Positions 1 to 7,324 of a stretch of DNA of 11,868 nt are shown here, piece by piece. Position 1 is the first letter of the stretch, and every line of letters starts with the position of its first letter. A model generated the notes under the pieces. That model saw only the letters and a program-made list of their open reading frames with translations. It did no database searches and was not told the DNA's origin. The stretch is from Gammaproteobacteria bacterium RIFCSPLOWO2_02_FULL_56_15 (GTDB lineage Bacteria; Pseudomonadota; Gammaproteobacteria; Eutrophobiales; Eutrophobiaceae), in the NCBI GenBank assembly GCA_001801825.1, contig MGYR01000192.1:12313-24180 (forward strand), written 5' to 3'. The translations under genes and the position numbers were made by a program.

Positions 1-1009
1 TCCGGACCGGCGCCATAATCGTTCCCTGCGGTTCGATGGCAGCATCCAGTTCGTCATATCTTCCCCTGGGTATGGTGATATACAGGTCACCGGCGACACC
101 CAGTTGCAACTGATCGGAGACGCCTTTCCAGATCCTGACAGTACTTACTTCAGCGCTATCGGGGTACACGCGCCGTGTTTCAAAAAAGCGGAATCCGTAA
201 TTCAGAATGGATTGGGTGGCCTTGGCCCTGGAATTATCGCTCTCCGCGCCTGCTATTACCGAGATCAACCGCATTCCATCCCTGATGGCCGAGGCCACCA
301 GGCAATACCTGGCAGTTTCCGTATGCCCGGTCTTGATGCCGTCCACAGTCTCATCCCACCACAGCATACGGTTGCGATTGATCTGATGGATACCATTGAA
401 GGTAAACTCCTTGATGGAGTGCATTTTGTAGATATCGGGGAAATCCCGGATCATGGCAGCAGCGAGTATTGCAAGATCCCTGGCCGTCGTATAGTGTTCT
501 GCATCAGGCAGGCCCGTACTGTTCATAAAGTGGGTATGATTCATCCCGAGCCGAGCCGCATGCTGATTCATCAGCCCGACAAATACCTCTTCGCTGCCGG
601 CAACGTGCTCAGCCAGCGCCATACTCGCATCATTGCCGGACTGGATAATCACCCCCATCAGGAGATCGTGCACAGAAATCTGTTTACCAACTTCAATAAA
701 CATCCGCGAACCTTCCATCCGCCACGCGTTTTCACTCACCAGCACCTGGTCATCAAATTTTATATGGCCGGCGGCAAGTTCCGCGGCGACGATATAGACG
801 GTCATGATCTTGGTAAGGCTGGCCGGCTCAATCCTTAAATCTGTGTTTTCAGCAACCAACAGCTCCCCGCTGTTGTAGTCACTCACCAGGTAGGCATCGG
901 CATTGATCTTGGGCGGGGCGGGTACTGCCGTGGCTGCCAGCACTTGCGGGCCGGTTATAATCAAGTTAAGAACGAATATAATATTCGCAATTGGAGAATA
1001 TTTGTTCAA
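1..1009 (-). CDS. dacA: D-alanyl-D-alanine carboxypeptidase, PBP5/6 family (3' end outside window)
   Basis: This periplasmic serine peptidase removes the terminal D-Ala from peptidoglycan pentapeptides and so limits cross-linking. I translated 336 codons from a TTG at 1009-1007, which sits 5 nt after AGGAGA; no in-frame ATG near the N-terminus fits better. Residues 1 to about 26 form a signal peptide with a hydrophobic core and a VLAA cleavage region. The three penicillin-binding motifs are present: SLTK at 64-67 (nucleophile Ser64, Lys67), SGN at 124-126 and KTG at 226-228. The start of the beta-rich PBP5 C-terminal domain follows, and the window ends inside it. The missing part should hold the rest of that domain and the amphipathic membrane anchor. 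The gene lies 51 bp after rlpA, as the last visible member of the cell-wall operon. Which paralogue it is (DacA, DacC or DacD type) cannot be decided from the visible part. Confidence 0.95.
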   Translation of the reverse strand, partial: MNKYSPIANIIFVLNLIITGPQVLAATAVPAPPKINADAYLVSDYNSGELLVAENTDLRIEPASLTKIMTVYIVAAELAAGHIKFDDQVLVSENAWRMEGSRMFIEVGKQISVHDLLMGVIIQSGNDASMALAEHVAGSEEVFVGLMNQHAARLGMNHTHFMNSTGLPDAEHYTTARDLAILAAAMIRDFPDIYKMHSIKEFTFNGIHQINRNRMLWWDETVDGIKTGHTETARYCLVASAIRDGMRLISVIAGAESDNSRAKATQSILNYGFRFFETRRVYPDSAEVSTVRIWKGVSDQLQLGVAGDLYITIPRGRYDELDAAIEPQGTIMAPVR

Positions 1010-1014
1010 CTCAG

Positions 1015-1020
1015 TCTCCT
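1015..1020 (-). promoter_or_regulatory. ribosome binding site that decides the TTG start of dacA
   Basis: AGGAGA on the minus strand lies 5 nt upstream of the TTG codon at 1009-1007. It is one of the best Shine-Dalgarno matches in the window. It supports TTG as the true start and gives a normal signal peptide. Confidence 0.7.
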
Positions 1021-1060
1021 GTCATCTGTTTCACGCACGGCGGTGAATCATAACCGATAT

Positions 1061-1873
1061 TTAATCGATGGTTATACGGTATTCCGCGATCCCGATTTTA
1101 CCCAGTCCCGCTGCCAGCCGATCCGCGGTTTCTGTGTCGCGTAACGGACCCAGGCGCACCCGGTACAACTTCCTGCCGTCACGAGTTACTTCGCTGATGT
1201 GCAGGCTGCGATCCAGGCCTGACACCCGTGCCGCCAAACGTCGGGCGTTACCGAGGTCAGCAAATGCACCCAGCTGAATGTAGAAACCGGTTAACGGCCT
1301 CGAACCACGACCAGACGGGGCCGGCTCCTCCGCCACTCGGTAGGTGGATGGATTGATCGCGCTGACTTCGACGAGTCCGGTACCCCCGCGCAGGATGTCA
1401 AGCTTGGCGGCAGCCGCATAAGAAAGGTCGATAATGCGGTTATCATGGAAGGGACCTCGATCATTGACGCGAACGATGATCCGCTTGCCGTTGCGGAGAT
1501 TGCTGACCGCCACGTAGGTGGGTAACGGCAGGGTCTTGTGCGCGGCGGTCATGGCGTACATATCATAAGCCTCGCCGCTGGATGTCCTGCGTCCGTGGAA
1601 TTTCTCTCCATACCAGGAAGCGATCCCCCGTTCCTCGTAACCCTCACTGCTGGACATTACGTAATAGCGTTTCCCCATTACTTCATAACTCGGGGGATTG
1701 CCGTATTTACTCCTTGGTTCAGTCGAAGGCACCGCATCAGGAACCTCGGACATATCGACCTTGCCCGCAGGCGGTCCGCCGTCCGGCTTCCGGGGTTTGG
1801 TTGAACAGCCGGCCAGCAGGCACGCCGCAAGGATCCAGCAGGAGATACGGAAAAACAGAATCCTGTCTGACAT
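1061..1873 (-). CDS. rlpA: RlpA-type septal/rod lipoprotein, lytic transglycosylase with SPOR domain
   Basis: The product is 270 aa. It is an outer-membrane lipoprotein: a short hydrophobic segment ends in the lipobox LLAGC, with lipidation expected at Cys23. A linker rich in proline and charged residues follows. The double-psi beta-barrel domain spans about residues 82-172, with the family signatures GIASWYGEKFHGRRTSSGE, AHKTLP and RVNDRGPF. His112 and Asp138 match the catalytic pair known from Pseudomonas RlpA, which cleaves glycan strands lacking stem peptides. The C-terminal SPOR domain (about 195-269) should bind such denuded septal glycan. The catalytic pair is intact, so the enzyme is probably active, unlike E. 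coli RlpA, for which no activity is established. The start ATG lies 12 bp after the mltB stop; its ribosome binding site is weak, so translation may be coupled to mltB. Confidence 0.95.
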   Translation of the reverse strand: MSDRILFFRISCWILAACLLAGCSTKPRKPDGGPPAGKVDMSEVPDAVPSTEPRSKYGNPPSYEVMGKRYYVMSSSEGYEERGIASWYGEKFHGRRTSSGEAYDMYAMTAAHKTLPLPTYVAVSNLRNGKRIIVRVNDRGPFHDNRIIDLSYAAAAKLDILRGGTGLVEVSAINPSTYRVAEEPAPSGRGSRPLTGFYIQLGAFADLGNARRLAARVSGLDRSLHISEVTRDGRKLYRVRLGPLRDTETADRLAAGLGKIGIAEYRITID

Positions 1874-1885
1874 TACTCAGAGAAC

Positions 1886-2866
1886 CTACGGTGCCGTGTA
1901 CCGGCTACGGATCTCACGGGCAAGTTGAAATACCACCATGGCGTATAACATGCTGTTATTATAACGAGTAATCACATAAAAATTTCTGAACCCCAGCCAG
2001 TATTCATTCTGGTCCTGGTTTTCAAACTCGAGCAGTTTTACTTCAGTATTCCCCTGGAGATCCGGGATCGCAAGACCGTGACTGGTCAACTCACCGGTTG
2101 TCGTATCCGGTTCGAGCCCGTCTGTCAGATACTGACGGAAACCGTCCCCGCTGATCTCAGCCGGTCTGGTAATCGGCTCTCCAGGAACCCAGCCATGGGT
2201 CTTGAAATAATTGCCTACACTCCCGATGGCATCCACCTTGTTATTGATAATATCAACCACGCCATCCCGATCGAAATCAACGGCGTAATTACGGTAGCTG
2301 CTGGCAATGAACTGGGGTATCCCCATGGCGCCGGCGTAGGAGCCGGTGATACTGAGCGGATCCATAGCCTGTTCCCGGCTCATCAACAGGAAATGTTCAA
2401 GCTCCCCGGTAAAGAAAGCCGCCCTTTTCGGATAATCGAAGGCCAGAGTCGCCAGCGAGTTGATCACCTTGTAGCGTCCGCTATCTCTGCCGTAACGGGT
2501 TTCTACACCGATAATGGCCACAATAATTTCCGCCGGCACCCCGTAGACCGCTTCGGCACGAGCCAGCGGTTCTGCATTGGCCTCCCAGAACTCCACACCC
2601 TGCCGGATCCTGTCAGATTTGAGAAAGATTGACCGGTATTGGTACCAGGGCTTTTTTTCAGCCGGACGGGAGATGGCCTCGATTATACTGTCTATAATCT
2701 CAACATGTTCGAAAACGGAATTCAAATCCGCCTCATTGAAACCATGCCTGGCAACCATGTCCTGGACGAACAGCCGGACATCCTCGCGCTCGAGCACCGA
2801 TCCGTTGACGACGGTTGTAAACGTCAACAGCAGCAAAGCAAGCTTGCAATACAGAAACTTCATCAT
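1886..2866 (-). CDS. mltB: Lytic murein transglycosylase B, MltB/SltB family
   Basis: The product is 326 aa and cleaves the MurNAc-GlcNAc bond of peptidoglycan to give 1,6-anhydro ends. The N-terminus is a Sec signal with a hydrophobic core at about 8-20. Cys7 lies before the core and there is no lipobox, so I infer a soluble periplasmic enzyme like Pseudomonas SltB1, not a lipoprotein like E. coli MltB. Glu122 in IIGVETRYG is the expected catalytic acid. The substrate-groove motif GAMGIPQFIASSY is at 179-191. An EF-hand-like loop with Asp197, Asp199, Asp201 and Asp205 corresponds to the calcium site known in Slt35. ATG ATG occurs at the start, 7 bp after the rodA stop, and GGGG at the end of rodA can serve as the ribosome binding site. 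The order rodA-mltB-rlpA-dacA matches the pseudomonad layout as I recall it. Confidence 0.94.
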   Translation of the reverse strand: MMKFLYCKLALLLLTFTTVVNGSVLEREDVRLFVQDMVARHGFNEADLNSVFEHVEIIDSIIEAISRPAEKKPWYQYRSIFLKSDRIRQGVEFWEANAEPLARAEAVYGVPAEIIVAIIGVETRYGRDSGRYKVINSLATLAFDYPKRAAFFTGELEHFLLMSREQAMDPLSITGSYAGAMGIPQFIASSYRNYAVDFDRDGVVDIINNKVDAIGSVGNYFKTHGWVPGEPITRPAEISGDGFRQYLTDGLEPDTTTGELTSHGLAIPDLQGNTEVKLLEFENQDQNEYWLGFRNFYVITRYNNSMLYAMVVFQLAREIRSRYTAP

Positions 2867-2873
2867 AGCCGGA

Positions 2874-3965
2874 TTACCCCGAAAGCAGTCTACGGTGTGA
2901 ATGTATGGACATCAGCATGCCAAAACTGATCATCAGCGTTACCATGGAAGTACCGCCCTGACTGACCAGCGGCAGAGGCACACCCACCACCGGCAACTGG
3001 CCGGCGACCATGCCCATATTTACAAAGATATACACGAAGAAGGTTAACACCAGTCCCGAACCCAGCAGTCTGCCATAGGTTTCCTGGGCATTCATCGCCA
3101 TGTACAGTCCCCGCCCGATGATGAAGAGATAGAGACTGCTGAGCAACAGTACGCCCATGAATCCGAATTCCTCGCAGAACACGGAAAATATGAAATCCGT
3201 GGAACGTTCCGGCAGGAATTCCAGGTGTGACTGGGTGCCGTTCAGCCAACCCTTGCCATAAATTCCTCCCGAACCAATAGCAATCGTCGACTGGATGATA
3301 TGGTACCCTGCGCCAAGCGGATCCTGATCCGGATCCAGAAAGGTCAGGACCCTCTTTCTCTGGTAATCATGCATGAAATACCATAATACTGGGGTCGACA
3401 TGGCAGCGGTGATGATCATGCCACTCAACAACTTCCAGTTAATCCCAGCCACAAAGAGTACCGAAAAACCTGCCATTCCAACCAGCAACGCAGTCCCTAA
3501 ATCTGGTTGTTTGCAGATCAATAATACAGGAACCGTCACCAGCAAACAGGCTGCAAGCATGCGCCAGATGCCTGGTGGTAAAGACCTCTCTGAAGAGTAC
3601 CATGCAACAACCATGGGCACCGCGAGTTTCATCAATTCCGATGGTTGGAAACGCAGGAAACCGAGGTCCAGCCAACGTCTGGCGCCCTTGCCTATATCGC
3701 CGGCGACCAGAACTACGATCAGCAACACAACCCCTGCCAGATATAACCAGAAAGACAAGCGCGCCAGTTGCGCCGGGGATATCTGGGTGAATACCAGCAG
3801 CAATGCAAATGCGAGTATCAGCCTGCCACACTGCCGCATCAGTATCCCGGTATCCATGCCACCTGCGCTGTAGAGTGTCACAAGCCCCAGAGAGCAAAGA
3901 ACTGTGATACCCAACAGCAGGGGTAAATCGATATGCAGCCGCTGAAACAGGGATTGATCACCCAT
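2874..3965 (-). CDS. mrdB: Rod-shape SEDS peptidoglycan glycosyltransferase RodA
   Basis: This polytopic inner-membrane protein, 363 aa from the chosen start, polymerises lipid II into glycan strands together with PBP2. About ten hydrophobic segments are visible. SEDS landmarks are KQPDLGTA at 152-159, FLPERSTDFIF at 250-260, where Asp257 fits the essential periplasmic aspartate of the family, and the C-terminal PVVGVPLPLVSQGGTS at 325-340. I chose the ATG at 3965-3963. It gives MGDQSLFQRLHID, typical of RodA, has GGAGA about 9 nt upstream, and overlaps the mrdA stop by 8 bp, suggesting coupled translation. Upstream in-frame ATGs at 3983 and 3974 would add six or three residues, and no clear ribosome binding site precedes the 3983 ATG. 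FtsW is the main alternative, but adjacency to PBP2 and the mre genes makes RodA much more likely. Confidence 0.95.
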   Translation of the reverse strand: MGDQSLFQRLHIDLPLLLGITVLCSLGLVTLYSAGGMDTGILMRQCGRLILAFALLLVFTQISPAQLARLSFWLYLAGVVLLIVVLVAGDIGKGARRWLDLGFLRFQPSELMKLAVPMVVAWYSSERSLPPGIWRMLAACLLVTVPVLLICKQPDLGTALLVGMAGFSVLFVAGINWKLLSGMIITAAMSTPVLWYFMHDYQRKRVLTFLDPDQDPLGAGYHIIQSTIAIGSGGIYGKGWLNGTQSHLEFLPERSTDFIFSVFCEEFGFMGVLLLSSLYLFIIGRGLYMAMNAQETYGRLLGSGLVLTFFVYIFVNMGMVAGQLPVVGVPLPLVSQGGTSMVTLMISFGMLMSIHSHRRLLSG

Positions 3966-5835
3966 CAGCGTCATTCTCCACATTGGTGCTTTTCAGTAAA
4001 TGGAAATCCAGAAGTTTTCTGGCGATGGGCGCCGCAGTCGATGAACCACCACCTCCGTGTTCCACGATAATCGTCAGGGCGATCACCGGGTTTTCGACCG
4101 GTGCAAAAGCTATAAAGAGGGCGTGGTCCCGAAACTCGACGTCAACCTCCTTCTTTTCAGCCTCTAGCTCATCTTCCGGCAATCCGATGACCTGTGCCGT
4201 ACCGGTCTTCCCCGCATACCTGTATGGAGCATCCCGGCCACTGGCCCGGGCGCTGCCCCTCGCGCCTTGCACCACTTCGCCCATGGCATTGATGATCTCA
4301 TCGTAATAGCGATCCATTGCCTGCCTTTGCAGATCTGTGGATTTGTCACTGAGCGGCCGGTTCTCCTCCGGCGCTGTAAGGCTGGATGCCTGATCAAGCA
4401 GATGGGGTATTATGGCCCGGCCGCGGTTGGCCATCATCGCCACTGCTGTGGCAAGCTGAACCGGTGTCACCAGCAGGGAACCCTGACCGATCCCGACGTT
4501 TACGGTCTCGCCAGGATACCAGGCCTGTCCAAGTACATTTTTCTTCCATTCACGCGAAGGCACCAGACCTGTGGATTCACCTCCGATATCGATGCCCGTC
4601 CTACGTCCAAATCCGAAATTCCACAAAGCGTGACTGAGTTCGTCAATGCCCATATCCACGGCAAGATTGTAGAAATATACGTCACAGGATTGGGCGATGG
4701 CGTTCTGCAGATTGGTATGACCATGCCCCCCCTTTTTCCAGTCGCGGTATTTTCGTTCCTTTCCCGGCAGACGAAACCATCCCGGACACCAGGTTTCGGC
4801 AGCCGGTGTCCGGTAGCCGTTTGCAAGGGCCGCCAGGCCAAAGAATGGCTTGATCGTTGAACCGGGTGGATATTGTCCCCTGAGGGCACGGTTCAGCAGT
4901 GGGGCATCAGGGGAGGACAGAAGCATTTTATAGGAGGCAGGGGCTATGCCGTTTACGAACTGGTTAGGGTCATATCCCGGGGCGCTGACCAGCGCAAGCA
5001 CACTGCCATCACGGGGATCGATGGCGACGATCGCACCCCGTCTGTTCTCCAACAACTCAACGGCAAGATTCTGTAATGCAACGTCCAGGCTAAGCGTAAT
5101 ATTTTGTCCCGCGATCGGGGGAACCCGGTCAAGCACCCGTATAACCCTGCCCTGTGCATTGACTTCCACCTGCTGGTAACCGACTGTACCGTGCAAAATA
5201 TCCTCGTAGGCCTTCTCAACGCCGAGCTTTCCTATATGCGTGGTGCCCCGGTAATTGGAGGCATCAAGCTCCTTGAGTTCGGGTTCGTCGATCATACCGA
5301 CATAACCTACGACATGGGCGATATTGGCAACCAATGGATAATAACGACTCAATCTCGCTACTATATCGACTCCGGGATACCGGTATCGATTGACAGAGAC
5401 GCTGGCGACCTCCTCTTCGCTCAGGTTGAATCGTAATGGGATACTGTCGAAACGCCTGTGCTTTGAAAGTTCCGTCCTGAAGCGTGCGATATCCTGGGCA
5501 TTGATGCTGATGACCCCGCCCAGATCCTGAAACAGTTGATCCAGATCTTTTACCTGCTCCGGTACAATCTCAAGACTGAATGATGGTCTGTTGTCTGCGA
5601 GTAACACCTTGTCCCGGCTGAAAATGAGGCCTCTCATGGGTACCAGCGGCTGAATCTTGACACGATTGTGCCGGGACAAAGTGGTGAAATGATCATGTCT
5701 GACAACTTGCAGGTAGAAGATCCGTGCTAACAGGGACAGTATCAGAAGGCAGATGATCACACCTGACACAATGATCCTGTTTCGAATCAGATGGTATTCC
5801 TGCCTGGTATCAGTAAGGGTATATTTTTGCGGCAT
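3958..5835 (-). CDS. mrdA: Penicillin-binding protein 2, elongation-specific D,D-transpeptidase
   Basis: The product is 625 aa. It is a bitopic class B PBP that cross-links peptidoglycan during side-wall growth and forms a complex with RodA. One membrane segment lies at about 20-43. The pedestal (non-catalytic) domain occupies roughly 60-230, followed by the transpeptidase domain. The active-site motifs are STIK at 326-329 (nucleophile Ser326, Lys329), SCD at 383-385, and KTG at 543-545. SCD stands in the SxN position and is, as I recall, usual for PBP2. The length is typical of PBP2 (E. coli about 633). AAGGGA lies about 6 nt before the ATG at 5835. The gene starts 106 bp after mreD, where there is a candidate internal promoter, and overlaps mrdB at its 3' end. 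FtsI is unlikely given the neighbours and motif spacing. Confidence 0.96.
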   Translation of the reverse strand: MPQKYTLTDTRQEYHLIRNRIIVSGVIICLLILSLLARIFYLQVVRHDHFTTLSRHNRVKIQPLVPMRGLIFSRDKVLLADNRPSFSLEIVPEQVKDLDQLFQDLGGVISINAQDIARFRTELSKHRRFDSIPLRFNLSEEEVASVSVNRYRYPGVDIVARLSRYYPLVANIAHVVGYVGMIDEPELKELDASNYRGTTHIGKLGVEKAYEDILHGTVGYQQVEVNAQGRVIRVLDRVPPIAGQNITLSLDVALQNLAVELLENRRGAIVAIDPRDGSVLALVSAPGYDPNQFVNGIAPASYKMLLSSPDAPLLNRALRGQYPPGSTIKPFFGLAALANGYRTPAAETWCPGWFRLPGKERKYRDWKKGGHGHTNLQNAIAQSCDVYFYNLAVDMGIDELSHALWNFGFGRRTGIDIGGESTGLVPSREWKKNVLGQAWYPGETVNVGIGQGSLLVTPVQLATAVAMMANRGRAIIPHLLDQASSLTAPEENRPLSDKSTDLQRQAMDRYYDEIINAMGEVVQGARGSARASGRDAPYRYAGKTGTAQVIGLPEDELEAEKKEVDVEFRDHALFIAFAPVENPVIALTIIVEHGGGGSSTAAPIARKLLDFHLLKSTNVENDADG

Positions 5836-5881
5836 GCAGTCCCTTCATAATCCCGTTTTTTATCCTGAATACGCGATGGCA

Positions 5882-5890
5882 ACTATACCA
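5882..5890 (-). promoter_or_regulatory. candidate extended -10 promoter upstream of mrdA
   Basis: On the minus strand the mreD-mrdA gap carries TGGTATAGT, an extended -10 element (TGn followed by TATAGT, one mismatch to TATAAT). Transcription would begin near 5875 and give a leader of about 40 nt. No good -35 box lies 17 nt upstream, which is tolerated by extended -10 promoters. It would let the mrdA-mrdB-mltB-rlpA-dacA part be expressed independently of mreBCD. It could also be a chance match. Confidence 0.35.
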
Positions 5891-5941
5891 TGTTTCCCAT
5901 ATTTCCAGGATCCGGCGCTGTCACAGGAAAAAGACCAGGTA

Positions 5942-6430
5942 CTACTGGACCTTGAACTTCCTTCTGACGTCTCTCAGGATGATGAATATCCAAGGCCACA
6001 ACAACATGCTGCTGAAGGCCGGCATCCAGTACGACCAGTGCATGGGAGGGATCCCCAACATACTCTTGATCCAGAGGACGATGATCTGGAACAACAGGAT
6101 GTAACCACAGACCAGGAAGGCCTGTTGCACCAGTGGAAATACACGCAAGCGTTGGTGCGATTTCAATGTAATAAAAGCAATCACTGCCAGGCCGAGTGCA
6201 TTCTGTCCCAACACAGTTCCCTGTTGCACATCCAGCAGCAGCCCCAGCGTCCAGCTGATACCTATACCTACACGATCGGGTAACGCCATGCACCAGTAAA
6301 TTAAAACCATCGCTACCCAGGCCGGCCGCCAATTGACTGCCCATTCCGGCAGCGGCATCGCCGTCAGCATCAAGGCAACCAATAAGCTTAAGGCGATGAT
6401 CCAGCTTCTACTATGCGCGGATTGCGGCAT
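5942..6430 (-). CDS. mreD: Rod shape-determining membrane protein MreD
   Basis: The product is 162 aa, the usual size for MreD, with about five or six hydrophobic segments and few charges, so it is an integral inner-membrane protein. It has no enzymatic motif. In the family it binds MreC and joins the MreB-RodA-PBP2 elongation complex. Useful landmarks are the stretch RPAWVAMVLIYWCMALPDRV at 35-54 and GISWTLGLLLDVQQGTVLGQ at 57-76, which resemble conserved MreD segments. The ATG at 6430 is 8 bp after the mreC stop, with AGGG about 8 nt upstream. Identification rests on membrane topology, these segments and position directly after mreC. Confidence 0.93.
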   Translation of the reverse strand: MPQSAHSRSWIIALSLLVALMLTAMPLPEWAVNWRPAWVAMVLIYWCMALPDRVGIGISWTLGLLLDVQQGTVLGQNALGLAVIAFITLKSHQRLRVFPLVQQAFLVCGYILLFQIIVLWIKSMLGIPPMHWSYWMPAFSSMLLWPWIFIILRDVRRKFKVQ

Positions 6431-6438
6431 GTTGTACC

Positions 6439-7296
6439 CTAATCCTTCGTTTCACCATCCGCATGATTCCCCTCCTCACCAGAAAGCCATAAGAGCAATA
6501 CCTCCCGGTTCTGCGCCAGTCTGGCGCTGGGGATCACTGTCACCTTGGAAAATGGATCTCCCGGCTCATGGGTCACTTCACTGATCGTGCCTACCGGATA
6601 TCCCCTGGGGAACTTCTGCCCCAGTCCCGAGGAAACAACCAGATCCCCTGTTTTGACATCGGCATTGTTTGGTAGATGCTCGAGCAGCAGTGCATTATTC
6701 TGGCCGGTTCCCACCGCGATCGTACGCAGTCCATTCCGGTTGATCTGCACAGGAACGGCATGATTGGGATCGGTGATCAGCAAAACCTTGCTTGAGAATT
6801 GCCCCATATGCACCACCTGGCCGACAATGCCGCCGCCATCCACGACGGGCTGCCCCTCAAATACTCCATCACGCCGTCCCTTGTTGATTTCAATCAGGTG
6901 ACGGAACGGTTCAAGTTCAACCGCCATCAGTTCTGCGATCAGGACCTTATCCTGGAAGTTGATGGTAGAACCCAGCAGGGCTCGAAGCCGCAGGTTTTCA
7001 GCTTCAATCACATCGAAACGCTGCAGCCTCGTATTCAGCAGATGCGCCTGCTCTCTCAGTCTGCTGTTTTCCTCCATCAGGGATTTTCTTGATACCAGCG
7101 TTTCGGACAAGTTTCGTCCCAGCTTAATCGGCATGTTCACGGCCAGCTGCACCGGGTAGACCAGCGTGGACAGGACTTCCCGGACCACCTTAAGGTGATC
7201 CTGCCGATAATCGATGAACATGAGGATGATGGATACCAGAATAAAAAAGATTACTCTGGAGTTGGCCGAGGGACTTTTGAGAAAGAGGGTTTTTAT
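6439..7296 (-). CDS. mreC: Rod shape-determining protein MreC, apparent ATA start
   Basis: MreC is a bitopic periplasmic scaffold that links MreB and MreD to PBP2 and RodA. The first ATG in frame, at 7221, would begin inside the membrane segment and remove the anchor. The open frame continues upstream to a TGA at 7311-7309. With the start placed at ATA (7296-7294) the N-terminus reads (M)KTLFLKSPSANSRVIFFIL, the usual MreC pattern of a short cytoplasmic tail plus a membrane helix at about 15-28. No ATG, GTG or TTG occurs between the TGA and 7221. The result is 285 aa, with a coiled coil at about 70-109 and the beta-domain after it (INKGRRDGVFEGQPVVD, LEHLPNNADVKTGDLVVSSG). The C-terminal tail found in E. 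coli is absent. The ATA lies 28 bp after mreB with a weak GAAGAG 8 nt upstream. A sequencing error at ATG is the main alternative; the gene itself is not in doubt. Confidence 0.9.
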   Translation of the reverse strand: MKTLFLKSPSANSRVIFFILVSIILMFIDYRQDHLKVVREVLSTLVYPVQLAVNMPIKLGRNLSETLVSRKSLMEENSRLREQAHLLNTRLQRFDVIEAENLRLRALLGSTINFQDKVLIAELMAVELEPFRHLIEINKGRRDGVFEGQPVVDGGGIVGQVVHMGQFSSKVLLITDPNHAVPVQINRNGLRTIAVGTGQNNALLLEHLPNNADVKTGDLVVSSGLGQKFPRGYPVGTISEVTHEPGDPFSKVTVIPSARLAQNREVLLLWLSGEEGNHADGETKD

Positions 7297-7324
7297 AAAC
7301 GATTCTCTTCAGGCATTTGCTTGC

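Noticed and set aside
104..838. 244-codon plus-strand open frame
   Set aside because: It lies antisense to dacA, whose minus-strand frame has all three penicillin-binding motifs. The plus-strand translation resembles no family I know.
2078..2632. 184-codon plus-strand frame
   Set aside because: Antisense shadow of mltB, which has the catalytic Glu motif, the GAMGIPQF motif and an EF-hand loop on the minus strand.
3966..3983. Longer rodA start at 3983
   Set aside because: No clear ribosome binding site precedes the 3983 ATG, and it lengthens the overlap with mrdA. The ATG at 3965 has GGAGA upstream and a typical RodA N-terminus.
4267..4860. 197-codon plus-strand frame
   Set aside because: Antisense shadow of the mrdA transpeptidase domain.
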